Below are positions 1 to 10,010 of a stretch of DNA of 62,412 bases, in pieces; the first letter of the stretch is position 1, and the number at the start of each line of letters is the position of its first letter. Location of the stretch: the NCBI RefSeq assembly GCF_913062725.1, contig NZ_CAJXWY010000021.1, positions 1 to 62,412 on the forward strand. The letters are read 5' to 3'. Below the pieces are notes generated by a model. That model did no database searches, was not told the origin of the DNA, and saw only the letters and a list, made by a program, of their open reading frames with translations. This stretch comes from an uncultured Thiohalocapsa sp. GTDB lineage: Bacteria; Pseudomonadota; Gammaproteobacteria; Chromatiales; Chromatiaceae. Made by a program: the position numbers and the translations under genes.

Positions 1-197
1 GCCAACAACCGATCGGCGCGCTTGATGCGATGGCGCAGGTCCGTCCCGCCGCCGAAGCGTCGGCCGATCTCGGTCAGCGTCAGCCGCGGGCCGCTGACCG
101 TCGCGGCGACGGCTTCAAGCAGCACGCTCAGGCGCCGACGGTGGATGCCGGCGAGCAACGGCGCGACACAACGCTGTAGAATCGTCAGTGCATGCAT
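1..197 (-). CDS. IS4-family transposase, N-terminal fragment (runs off the window)
   Basis: The leftward reading frame begins MHALTILQRC and continues with an HRRRLSVLLEAV segment and an HRIKRADRLLG-like segment. This matches the N-terminal region common to IS4-group transposases (MHALTILQ, then a basic KRVDRLLGN-like motif). A strong ribosome binding site, GGAGG, lies about 8 bases upstream of the ATG at 197 and fixes the start. Only about 65 codons are visible because the gene leaves the window, so the catalytic DDE residues and intactness cannot be judged. Confidence 0.7.
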   Translation of the reverse strand, partial: MHALTILQRCVAPLLAGIHRRRLSVLLEAVAATVSGPRLTLTEIGRRFGGGTDLRHRIKRADRLL

Positions 198-330
198 GGG
201 GGGTCCTCCATAGGTTTGGTCGCCCGTTGTGGACCATCAAACCCCATGCATGTTCTCTTCTTCCATAGATGATACGTTCAGGCGCCTGTTCTGATTAGTT
301 TTTTCGTGGGGATACCTCAGGCTCTGACCC
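1..330 (-). mobile_element. Partial insertion sequence, IS4-like family (terminal part only)
   Basis: The left edge of the window carries the 5' part of a leftward transposase gene plus about 130 bases of non-coding sequence before gyrA. The stretch around 301-330 (GGGGATACCTCAGG followed by CTCTGACCCC) resembles IS-end sequence, but the other end lies outside the window, so the inverted repeats and target duplication cannot be read. The element stops within a few bases of the gyrA stop codon at 337. Family assignment rests on the transposase N-terminus. Confidence 0.6.
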
Positions 331-336
331 CTTTTT

Positions 337-2889
<2,553 letters not shown>

Positions 2890-3014
2890 GGCGGGGTGGC
2901 GTCAGCGGGTCCGTTGGCGGACGGGCGGGGATCGCGAGGCGACCGGGGCCGCGGGAGGCCCGACGTCTGCGCTGAGCGCGCGGCGCCAAGCCTGAAAAAA
3001 GTCCGTTAGCTTAA

Positions 3015-3039
3015 CATGCCAAGGCGCCTTGCAGGCATG
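3015..3039. repeat. Imperfect palindrome upstream of gyrA
   Basis: CATGCC (3015-3020) and GGCATG (3034-3039) flank the perfect 10-bp palindrome AAGGCGCCTT (3021-3030), with a 3-base asymmetry (GCA). Together they form an 11-bp two-fold arrangement. It lies in the 176-base gap between the Uma2 gene and gyrA, about 130 bases upstream of the gyrA start. The lack of a loop looks more like an operator than a hairpin. No bound factor is known to me. Confidence 0.4.
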
Positions 3040-3065
3040 CCGCACCCTTGCGAAAAGCCGTGCCG

Positions 3066-3641
3066 TCAGAGCAAGGTTGAGAGATCCAGCTCGATCTGGG
3101 GCAGCGTCACGGGCCGGATCAGGCCGGGCGGCTGCAGCGGAAAGACGGTCTGATAGCTGCCCTGCTGCGGCTGCGGATCGCGGTGGATGGCGACGGCGCG
3201 ACCCGCGATGTCGACGAGCCAGACCTCGGGGATGGCAAAGCGGGCGTAGAGCGGGAGCTTGCGGTCGCGGTCGTAGGCGAGGCTGCTGTCGGCGATTTCC
3301 ACCAGCAGCAGGACAGCGTCAGCCTGCGGGTGCGCCGTGGCGTAGAAGTCGTCCTGCGCCCGCAGCACGGCGATGTCCGGCTGCGGGGCATTGAGGTGAC
3401 CGAGGATGACCGGATTCTGGGTGGAGACGATGGCACGCTCGCCCAGCGCCCGGTGGAGTATGGTGCTGATGTGCGTGGTCCGACTCGCGTGCGCCGGTCC
3501 GATCGGGGACATATCGATCAATGCTCCCTGGATCAATTCGATCCGAGCCTCCGGCGCGAACACGCCGATCCCGCCCATGCGGAAGAACTCTTCCACGGTG
3601 ATCAGATGGCGTTGCGGGGTCTGCGGGGCGGCGGCTTGCAT
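3066..3641 (-). CDS. Uma2-family (DUF820) PD-(D/E)XK nuclease-fold protein
   Basis: This 191-residue protein has the Uma2 pattern. It starts with HLITVEEFFRM, followed by RIELIQGALIDMSP, then PQPDIAVL, LLLVEIADSS and RDRKLPLYARFAIPEVWLVD. The Asp of PDIAVL, the Glu of VEIADSS and the Lys of RKLPLY fit the restriction-endonuclease-like active site (D, ExD, K). The family is abundant in cyanobacteria and patchy elsewhere, so acquisition by transfer is plausible here. Substrate and biological role are unknown. It sits alone between the Nramp-like gene (114-base gap) and gyrA, with no obvious toxin or antitoxin partner. Confidence 0.85.
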   Translation of the reverse strand: MQAAAPQTPQRHLITVEEFFRMGGIGVFAPEARIELIQGALIDMSPIGPAHASRTTHISTILHRALGERAIVSTQNPVILGHLNAPQPDIAVLRAQDDFYATAHPQADAVLLLVEIADSSLAYDRDRKLPLYARFAIPEVWLVDIAGRAVAIHRDPQPQQGSYQTVFPLQPPGLIRPVTLPQIELDLSTLL

Positions 3642-3755
3642 GCGGGCAGTTCGGAGAGGGGCGTGTGATGCTTCAGCCTAGTCGGCGACCGTGAAACCCG
3701 CAAGTCACTGGGCTGAACCGGGAAATGCGCCACCCTGGCACCTAGCCCCTTCCGC

Positions 3756-5036
3756 TTAGCCCCCGGCGCCCAGCACCTGGGCGTAGACGAAGCCCGCGGT
3801 CATGGAGAAGAAGAACAGGATGCCGAGCCAGCTCAGGAGCCTGAGGACGGGGCCCGGACGATGGGCCGGCGGGACGTTGTCGCCGCTCATGACCAGAAAA
3901 TTGATCACCGCCAGGATGGGTGAGGTGACGAAGGAGACGATGGCGGCGAAGCCGAGCAGCTGCAGCAGGTTCTGCACATAGCCGAGCACGATCACCGAGG
4001 CGCCGATCACCGCCAGCAGGATCCAGGCCTGATGCACGCGGGTGAAGGCCGGCAGCAGCCTGGGTGCGAGCAGGGTGGTGCAGGCGGCGAGCGCGCGCGG
4101 GTAGCCGTCGACACAGGTCAGCGAGGTGCTGAGCATGGTGACGAAGGCCGCGAACAGGATCAGCCCATAGGACCAGGCGCCGATGTTGCGCGAATAGAGC
4201 TCGATCAGTTGGTTGGAGAAGGCGATGCCGCTGTCGGAGAAGTGCTCGCCGCTGCCGTACATCACCAGGGCGCCGAGGCCGAGGAAGACCACGGCCAGGG
4301 CCACCGCCATGAAATAGCCCAGATGAAAGTCGATCAGGGTCTCGCCCACGGTGGCCCGGTGGCCGGTCTGGCGCTCGCGGGAGAACATCCACAGCGACGA
4401 CCAGGCAGAGAGATCGAGCGGCGCCGGCATCCAGCCCATGAGCATGATCAGGAAGCCGAACGAGGCCCAGGTCCAGGGCGAGGGCGCCGCGAAGCCGGGC
4501 TGCATCACCGGCCCCTCGCCGAGCGCCAGCAGCAGCGCGGCGAGGGTGGAGACGGTGAGGACCACCACCACCAGCTTGGCCATGCCGTCGAGCAGCCGAT
4601 AATGGCCCAGGAAGATGAACAGGGCGCAGCCGACCATGATCAGCACCGTGAGCAGCGGCAGCGACGGGGCCCGCAGCCCGAAGCCGGCGAGCAGGGCCGC
4701 GCTCAGCATGGAAACGCCGGCGATGTTGATGATGCCGGTGAGGATGTTGATGGCGAGAAAGATGTAGACGAACAGGTTGCCCCTGCGCTGGTAGCCGGCG
4801 AGCAGGGATTCGCCGGTGGCCGCCGTGTACTTCTGGCCGTAGAGAAAGAACGGATACTTGAACAGATTCGCCAGCAGCACCAGGCCGACCAGCTGCCAAC
4901 CGAACTCGGCGCCGGCGCGCGTGGACCAGACCAGGTGCGAGCCGCCGATGGCGGCGCAGGCCACCAGCAGCCCGGGGCCGAGCGCCTTGAGGAGGGATGC
5001 GCGCGTGCTGTGAGTCATGGCATTGGAGTCATGCAT
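3756..5036 (-). CDS. Nramp-like transporter lacking the canonical metal-binding motifs
   Basis: This 426-residue polytopic inner-membrane protein has about 11 hydrophobic segments and an Nramp fold signature. It shows GPGLLVACAAIGGSH in the first helix, FKYPFFLYGQKYTAATGES, and MGWMPAPLDLSAWSS in the sixth. In true Mn/Fe Nramps helix 1 carries DPGN and helix 6 carries MPH. Here the aligned positions read IGGSH and MPAP, so the Asp, Asn and His ligands are missing while the Met is kept. It therefore belongs to an Nramp-related clade of uncertain substrate. The gene starts 30 bases after mtnA and is probably co-transcribed with it. Met1 or Met7 are both possible starts. Confidence 0.8.
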   Translation of the reverse strand: MHDSNAMTHSTRASLLKALGPGLLVACAAIGGSHLVWSTRAGAEFGWQLVGLVLLANLFKYPFFLYGQKYTAATGESLLAGYQRRGNLFVYIFLAINILTGIINIAGVSMLSAALLAGFGLRAPSLPLLTVLIMVGCALFIFLGHYRLLDGMAKLVVVVLTVSTLAALLLALGEGPVMQPGFAAPSPWTWASFGFLIMLMGWMPAPLDLSAWSSLWMFSRERQTGHRATVGETLIDFHLGYFMAVALAVVFLGLGALVMYGSGEHFSDSGIAFSNQLIELYSRNIGAWSYGLILFAAFVTMLSTSLTCVDGYPRALAACTTLLAPRLLPAFTRVHQAWILLAVIGASVIVLGYVQNLLQLLGFAAIVSFVTSPILAVINFLVMSGDNVPPAHRPGPVLRLLSWLGILFFFSMTAGFVYAQVLGAGG

Positions 5037-5066
5037 GGGGCCGGGGCCGGGTGAACCGCCTGCGGC

Positions 5067-6134
5067 TCAGGTGCCCGCCATCAGGGCGCGGATGTGCTCG
5101 GCATCCGGCCGGCGGATGACGCCGCGCTCGGTGACGATGCAGTCCACCAGCGCCGCCGGGGTGACATCGAACACCGGGTTGTGGGCCATCACGCCGGCCG
5201 GGCCGATGCGCTTGCCGCCACAGGCGAGCACCTCGTCCGGGTCGCGCGCCTCGATGGGGATGTCGGCGCCGCTGGCGACGCCCATGTCGATGGTGGACGT
5301 GGGCGCGGCCACCATGAAGCCGACGCCGTGGTGGCGCGCCAGCACCGCCAGGGCGTAGGTGCCGATCTTGTTGCAGACATCGCCGTTGGCGGCGATGCGG
5401 TCGGAGCCGACGATGACCCAGCCGATCTCGCCGCGGGCCATCATGCTGGCGGCGGCGTTATCCGACTGCACCGTGACGGGGATGCCCGCCTGCGCCAGCT
5501 CCCAGGCGGTGAGGCGCGAGCCCTGCAGCCAGGGGCGGGTCTCGTCGGCGTAGACCATGCGCACTTTGCCGGCGGCGTGGGCGCTGCGCACCACACCCAG
5601 CGCCGTGCCGTAGCCGCCGGTGGCCAGCGCGCCGGCGTTGCAGTGGGTGATGACGTCGGTGGGGCCCTGCATCAGCGCGGCGCCGAGCTCGCCCATGGCG
5701 CGGTTGGCGGCGATGTCTTCGCGGTGTATACGCTGGGCCTCGGCGAGCAGCGCCGGCACCGGCTCCGCGGTGTCCAGGGTCTCGGCGAGCCGGCGCATGC
5801 GCTCCAGCGCCCAGAACAGGTTCACCGCCGTGGGCCGGCTCGCCGCCAGCGCCTCGATGTCGGCGGCCAGGGCCTGGCGCCAGCTCAGCGGGTCGGCGCC
5901 GGCGCGCGCACGCGCCCCGAGCACCACGCCGTAGGCGGCGGTGATGCCGATGGCGGGGGCGCCGCGCACCACCATGTCTTTGATGGCCCGGGCGGTGTCG
6001 GCGGCCGAGCCGCAGGCGATGAAGCGCGTCTCGCCGGGCAGGATGCGCTGATCGAGCAGGTAGAGCCGGTCGTCGTGCCAGACGATGGCGTTGTCCGGGT
6101 GGATGGCGAGGGCATCGGCTGGCTGTATGGACAT
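5067..6134 (-). CDS. mtnA: S-methyl-5-thioribose-1-phosphate isomerase
   Basis: MtnA converts methylthioribose-1-phosphate to methylthioribulose-1-phosphate, an early step of methionine salvage from methylthioadenosine. The 355-residue product shows the eIF2B-like fold landmarks [51 protein letters not shown] and [19 protein letters not shown]. The start chosen ([15 protein letters not shown] at 6134) removes a low-complexity upstream extension and matches family length. It is divergent from mtaD, which acts on the same pathway, and lies upstream of the Nramp-like gene. Confidence 0.95.
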   Translation of the reverse strand: MSIQPADALAIHPDNAIVWHDDRLYLLDQRILPGETRFIACGSAADTARAIKDMVVRGAPAIGITAAYGVVLGARARAGADPLSWRQALAADIEALAASRPTAVNLFWALERMRRLAETLDTAEPVPALLAEAQRIHREDIAANRAMGELGAALMQGPTDVITHCNAGALATGGYGTALGVVRSAHAAGKVRMVYADETRPWLQGSRLTAWELAQAGIPVTVQSDNAAASMMARGEIGWVIVGSDRIAANGDVCNKIGTYALAVLARHHGVGFMVAAPTSTIDMGVASGADIPIEARDPDEVLACGGKRIGPAGVMAHNPVFDVTPAALVDCIVTERGVIRRPDAEHIRALMAGT

Positions 6135-6352
6135 GGTGGCGCTCGTGGGCGGCGTAGGCGCGGTCTGCGGCGAAGATGTGGCATTCTTGCCGTTCGCAGG
6201 CGCAGGCTCAAGGGGTGACGCCGCCGATGCCCTGCCCGGCCTGCAACAACCCAATACCCGGATGCGGCGGCTGCGGCGCGACGCGGGTGCCGAAGCCAGA
6301 CCATCGCCCTACCCTACTCCAATCCCTGCCCAGCCCCGACGCACACAAGCCC

Positions 6353-7666
6353 ATGCAGACAGCGCTCTTGATCCATGCCGACTGGGTCCTGCCCGTGGAC
6401 GCCGGCAACAGCACCCTGGCGCAGCACAGCCTCGCCGTCGCCGACGGCCGCATTGCGGCCGTGCTGCCGCGGGCGCAGGCCGAGACCCAGATCGAGGCCG
6501 CCAAAACACTGGATCTGACGGGCCATGTGCTGATCCCGGGACTGATCAACACCCACACCCACGCGGCCATGTCGCTGTTGCGCGGGCTCGCCGACGACCT
6601 GCCGCTGATGACCTGGCTGCACGAGCACATCTGGCCCGCCGAGGGGCGCTGGGTGGATCAGGAGTTCGTCGCCGACGGCACCCGCCTGGCGCTGCTCGAG
6701 ATGCTGCGGGGCGGCATGACCTGCTTCAACGACATGTACTTTCATGCCGAGGTCACGGCACGGGTCTGCGCCGAGGCGGGCGTGCGTGTGCTGGCGGGCA
6801 TGATCGTGGTGGACTTCCCGACCCGCTACGCCGACAACGCCGACGAGTATCTGCGCCGCGGCCTGGAGCTGCACGCCCACTACCGCGATCACGCCCTGGT
6901 GCGCCCGGCCTTCGCGCCCCACAGCACCTATGCCGTCTCCGAGGCCCCGCTCATGCGCGTGCGCACGCTGGCGGACGAGCTGGAGGTGCAGGTGCACATG
7001 CATCTGCACGAGACCCGGGACGAGGTGCTGCAGGTGCTGCGCGCCCATGGCGAGCGGCCCATCGCCCGCCTGGACCGACTCGGGCTGCTGGGGCCGCAGC
7101 TGGTGGCGGTGCACATGACACAGTTGGAGGAGGCGGAGATTGGGCGGTTGGCGGCCACCGGGACGCAGGTGGTGCATTGTCCGGAGTCCAACCTGAAGCT
7201 GGCGAGCGGCTTCTGCCCGGTGCATGACCTGCTGAGCGCCGGCGTCAACGTGGCGCTGGGCACCGACGGCGCCGCCAGCAACAATGATCTGAATCTGTTC
7301 GGCGAAATGCGCATGGCCGCCCTGCTGGGCAAGGGTGTGGCGGGCGCGGCGAACGCGGTATCGGCGGCGCAGGCGCTGCGCATGGCCACCCTCAACGGCG
7401 CCAAAGCGTTGGGGCTGGATGACGAGATCGGGTCGTTGGAGGTGGGCAAGGCGGCGGATATCGTGGCGGTGGATCTGCGCGATGCCCACACCCAACCGGT
7501 TTATCATCCCTGCTCGCAACTGGTGTATGCCGCCAGCAGCCACCAGGTGCGCCATGTGTGGATCCGCGGCCGGCAGGTGCTGCGCGACGGCGCGCCGCTA
7601 ACGCTGGACCCGACGGCCATCATCGCCGCGGCGCGCGCTTGGGGCGAGCGCATCGCCGCGGGCTAG
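6353..7666 (+). CDS. mtaD: 5-methylthioadenosine / S-adenosylhomocysteine deaminase
   Basis: This 437-residue member of the amidohydrolase superfamily (TRZ/ATZ group) deaminates MTA to methylthioinosine. The metal-binding motif NTHTHAAMSLLRG lies near residue 65. Further landmarks are AFAPHSTYAVSE, HMHLHETRDEV, VAVHMTQL, VHCPESNLKLASGFCPV and GTDGAASNNDLNL, the last holding the metal-liganding Asp. The ATG at 6353 opens MQTALLIHADWVLPVD, the usual family N-terminus; upstream codons in frame look non-coding. With mtnA divergent beside it, this implies the MTA-to-methylthioinosine salvage route known from Pseudomonas rather than direct phosphorolysis of MTA. Confidence 0.93.
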   Translation: MQTALLIHADWVLPVDAGNSTLAQHSLAVADGRIAAVLPRAQAETQIEAAKTLDLTGHVLIPGLINTHTHAAMSLLRGLADDLPLMTWLHEHIWPAEGRWVDQEFVADGTRLALLEMLRGGMTCFNDMYFHAEVTARVCAEAGVRVLAGMIVVDFPTRYADNADEYLRRGLELHAHYRDHALVRPAFAPHSTYAVSEAPLMRVRTLADELEVQVHMHLHETRDEVLQVLRAHGERPIARLDRLGLLGPQLVAVHMTQLEEAEIGRLAATGTQVVHCPESNLKLASGFCPVHDLLSAGVNVALGTDGAASNNDLNLFGEMRMAALLGKGVAGAANAVSAAQALRMATLNGAKALGLDDEIGSLEVGKAADIVAVDLRDAHTQPVYHPCSQLVYAASSHQVRHVWIRGRQVLRDGAPLTLDPTAIIAAARAWGERIAAG

Positions 7667-7728
7667 CCGGCGTGGCGATCCCGGGCTCGGCAGGACTGGC
7701 CGCTCTGCTGTGACGTGAGCACGCCGGC
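7666..7728. repeat. Inverted repeat between convergent mtaD and reductase genes
   Basis: GCCGGCGTG (7666-7674) and CACGCCGGC (7720-7728) are perfect 9-bp complements about 45 bases apart, starting at the mtaD stop codon. The gap between the convergent genes (7667-7817) otherwise holds nothing recognisable. The repeat could form the base of a long stem acting as a shared terminator, but there is no T-tract. This is a weak call. Confidence 0.3.
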
Positions 7729-7817
7729 CACCGCGGCGCCGCGCCGGCACCGTCTGATGGCAGATCGAGTCGAGCCTGGGTAGACGCCCCGGCGGCCTGC
7801 GGGTGGCTGGGCGGTCT

Positions 7818-8429
7818 TCAGCTCACCGCTGGTGTGTGGCGAATGTAGCCGTCGTCGGTGAGCTGCTTGAGGACGAAATCGGCGACGTCGGCCCGCGACA
7901 CGCGCGTGGCCTTGATGGCCTTGTCGAGGCCGGCGCGGTAGGCGCCGGTGCGCGGCCCGTCGATGAGGCCGCCGGGGCGCACGATGGTCCAGTCCGTGTC
8001 GCTGGCCATGATGCGCCGCTCCTGCTCCACCTTGGCCTGCATGATGCGCTTCAGCGTCAGATTCATGATGACGCGGAAGGCGAGGTTGATCTGATCGATG
8101 CTGTCGCCGACACCCATGGAGGTGACGGCGATGAGGCGCTTGACGCCGTGCTTGGCCATGGCCGCGAGGATGCGCTCGGTGCCCGCGGCTTCCACCGGCT
8201 CGTTGCCCGGCTTGGTGCCGAGCACGCAGATGACGGCGTCGGTGCCCGCGATGCAAGCGTCTGTGGCGGCCTGGTCGAGCACATCGCCCGGGATGACGGT
8301 GAGGCCGTCGCGGGCGGCGAGCTTGGCGGGGTCGCGGACCAGGGCCCTGATGTTGTGTCCCGCCGTCAGGGCCTGCTCCAGCACCTGTTGGCCGGTGCCG
8401 CCGGTGGCGCCGAAGAGTGCGATCTGCAT
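7818..8429 (-). CDS. NAD(P)-binding atypical SDR / flavin-reductase-like protein
   Basis: This 203-residue protein starts with the dinucleotide-binding motif MQIALFGATGGTGQQVLEQAL (GxxGxxG, residues 8-14). It continues with ALVRDPAKLAARDGLTVIPGDVLD, VICVLGTKPG, GVKRLIAVTSMGVGDS and DWTIVRPGGLIDG, the pattern of the NAD(P)-binding atypical short-chain dehydrogenase group that includes biliverdin reductase B-like and YwnB-like proteins. The classical YxxxK catalytic pair is not evident. It begins 3 bases after ubiG ends, so the two are probably one transcript. Substrate unknown. Confidence 0.8.
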   Translation of the reverse strand: MQIALFGATGGTGQQVLEQALTAGHNIRALVRDPAKLAARDGLTVIPGDVLDQAATDACIAGTDAVICVLGTKPGNEPVEAAGTERILAAMAKHGVKRLIAVTSMGVGDSIDQINLAFRVIMNLTLKRIMQAKVEQERRIMASDTDWTIVRPGGLIDGPRTGAYRAGLDKAIKATRVSRADVADFVLKQLTDDGYIRHTPAVS

Positions 8430-8432
8430 GGC

Positions 8433-9221
8433 TCAGGCCTCGCTGCCGGGGGTGCCGGAGGTGGCGTTGGGGGCGGCGGCGCGCTGGAAGACCATCATGT
8501 AGTTGATGCCCTTGTAGCCGCTGAAGGAGAAGTTGCGGTTGAAGGGGTTGACGCGCACGCCGGTCTGGTGGATCACCTGCAGTTCAGGCCCCAGGCCGGC
8601 GACGAGCTCTTCGGGCTTGACGAGCTTGCGGTAGTGATGGGTGCCCTTGGGCAGCCAGCCGAGGATGTATTCGGCGCCGATGATGGCGCTCAGCCAGGCC
8701 GCCGGGGTGCGGTTGATGGTGGCGACCACCATGACGCCGCCGGGGCGCACGAGCTTGGCGCAGCTGGCGAGGAAGTCCGGCAGGTGCTCGACGTGCTCGA
8801 CGACTTCCATGTTGAGCACGGCGTCGAAGGTGGCGCCGCTGGCGGCGAGGTCGTCGGCGGTGATGAGTTGGTAGTCGATGGCGGCGCCGCTCCAGTTGGC
8901 GTGGATTTCGGCGACGCGGATGTTTTTGTCGGTGATCTCTGTGCCGGTAACTTTGGCGCCGAGGTGGTGGACGGATTCGCTGAGGATGCCGCCGCCGCAG
9001 CCGATGTCGAGGATGTCGAGGCCCTGGAGGGGGCGCTCGGTGTGGGGGTCGCGGGCGAAGGCGGCGCAGAGGCGGTCGCGGACGTAGCCGAGTCGGAAGG
9101 CGTTGAGTTTGTGCAGGGGCCAGAAGGGGCCTTGTTCGTCCCACCAGCGGTGGGCGAGTTTTTCGAAGTATTCGACTTCGCTCGGGTCGATGTCGGGGGC
9201 GGTGAGGTGGACGGCGGTCAT
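8433..9221 (-). CDS. ubiG: Ubiquinone biosynthesis O-methyltransferase (3-demethylubiquinone 3-methyltransferase)
   Basis: UbiG carries out both SAM-dependent O-methylations in ubiquinone synthesis. The 262-residue product begins with the family signature EVEYFEKLAHRWWDEQGPFW and PLHKLNAFRLGYV. SAM motif I is LDILDIGCGGGILSES, and NMEVVEHVEHLPDFL and GGVMVVATINRTPAAWLSAI follow. HHYRKLVKPEEL and the C-terminal FSFSGYKGINYMMVFQR are also typical. Length is slightly above the 240 of E. coli owing to both tails. It heads a two-gene unit with the downstream reductase. The gyrA-mtnA-mtaD-ubiG neighbourhood parallels that of Pseudomonas aeruginosa. Confidence 0.95.
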   Translation of the reverse strand: MTAVHLTAPDIDPSEVEYFEKLAHRWWDEQGPFWPLHKLNAFRLGYVRDRLCAAFARDPHTERPLQGLDILDIGCGGGILSESVHHLGAKVTGTEITDKNIRVAEIHANWSGAAIDYQLITADDLAASGATFDAVLNMEVVEHVEHLPDFLASCAKLVRPGGVMVVATINRTPAAWLSAIIGAEYILGWLPKGTHHYRKLVKPEELVAGLGPELQVIHQTGVRVNPFNRNFSFSGYKGINYMMVFQRAAAPNATSGTPGSEA

Positions 9222-9530
9222 GGTGGTTGTGGTGTGGGGCGCGGGGTGTTGAGGCGGATATCTGTCTAGGCCGTGGACATTGCAACCGATGCCAGTCGTG
9301 AGACTGGGCGCGGGGTGTCGCGGCTCGGGTATCGACGGGCGGGGGACGCCGTGGATACGTCCCTGTAGGCTTCACGACCGCATCACTGCGGTCGAGACCC
9401 CCGCCCGCCGACACCCAAGCCGCTGGCGTGTCATGGTGTCGCAGCTTGGGCATCGACGGGCGGGGGACGCTTGCGATGGGTGGCGGGCGTTGTATCCGTT
9501 GTTGGTCGGCATCACCGTCCCTTGACATCG
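9222..9530. other. Intergenic region occupied by dispersed hairpin repeat
   Basis: No gene is evident in this 309-base spacer between divergent ubiG and a membrane protein gene. Most of it is repeat. A segment GTGTCGCGGCTCGGGTAT plus CGACGGGCGGGGGACGC (9316-9350) recurs as a near copy at 9437-9470, and an inverted version lies at about 9401-9432. Inside is a conserved hairpin element listed separately. Promoters for the flanking genes could not be picked out. Confidence 0.6.
9335..9408 (-). repeat. Dispersed intergenic hairpin repeat, copy 1 (most complete)
   Basis: Read on the minus strand the element runs GGCGGGGGTCTCGAC, a hairpin, GTGAAGCCTACAGGGACG, then TATCCACGGCGTCCCCCGCC. The hairpin at 9375-9394 has a perfect 8-bp stem, CGACCGCA/TGCGGTCG, with a 4-base loop. 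The right half of another copy's sequence (62374-62412) and a degenerate one (45921-45990) share the order of blocks. Elements of this type are common between genes in several gammaproteobacteria; no function is established that I know of. Confidence 0.7.
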
Positions 9531-9932
9531 ATGTCCAGCGAGGCTGAGCGGTATTCCCCGAGATCCATGGCTTTACTCTGTCGATTGCAAGGTTTTGCGC
9601 GGCGGCTGCGGCCGGCGCTGCCGGTGCTCAGCGCGTTGGCGGCGCTGTTGTTTGTGGTGGCGGCCTATTTGGCGGTGTTCGGTGATCCGCAGCGCAGCGA
9701 TGTGGTGCTGCTGCCGGCTATCGTCGGCTTTTTGTGGTGTTTTTGTGCGGTGGTGCTCATTGGCACCTTTGCGTCTGTGCCGCCGCCGGTGACGGCGCAG
9801 ATGACGGGCTGGGCGCGATTCAAGCGGCGCCTGGCCCGTGGCTGGTATGGTGTGCTGGCGCTGGCCTTTTTGGGCCTGACGGTGGCGACGCTGTTGCTCA
9901 GTAACCGTTTGCTGGGTGAGGTGTTGGCCTGA
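9531..9932 (+). CDS. Small integral membrane protein, unknown function
   Basis: The 133-residue product has three strongly hydrophobic segments (about residues 29-46, 54-78 and 104-124 from the ATG at 9531) and a basic C-proximal loop with ARFKRRLARGW. No family is recognised. A second possible start at 9567 (MALLCRLQGF) would shorten it by 12 residues; neither has a clear ribosome binding site. It precedes the GH100 invertase gene by 78 bases on the same strand, so co-transcription is possible, but a functional link is not shown. Confidence 0.65.
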   Translation: MSSEAERYSPRSMALLCRLQGFARRLRPALPVLSALAALLFVVAAYLAVFGDPQRSDVVLLPAIVGFLWCFCAVVLIGTFASVPPPVTAQMTGWARFKRRLARGWYGVLALAFLGLTVATLLLSNRLLGEVLA

Positions 9933-10010
9933 CGCCGGTTTTTTGTCCACTGTGCTCGACGTCGGTGCCCGGCATCGGTGTCGCCCTAAGTTGCTGCGGA
10001 GTCCTGACGC

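Noticed and set aside
6135..6352. SAM- or SAH-type riboswitch in the mtnA/mtaD divergent spacer
   Set aside because: I could not find the conserved stems or a terminator in this 218-base region; pathway context alone is not enough.
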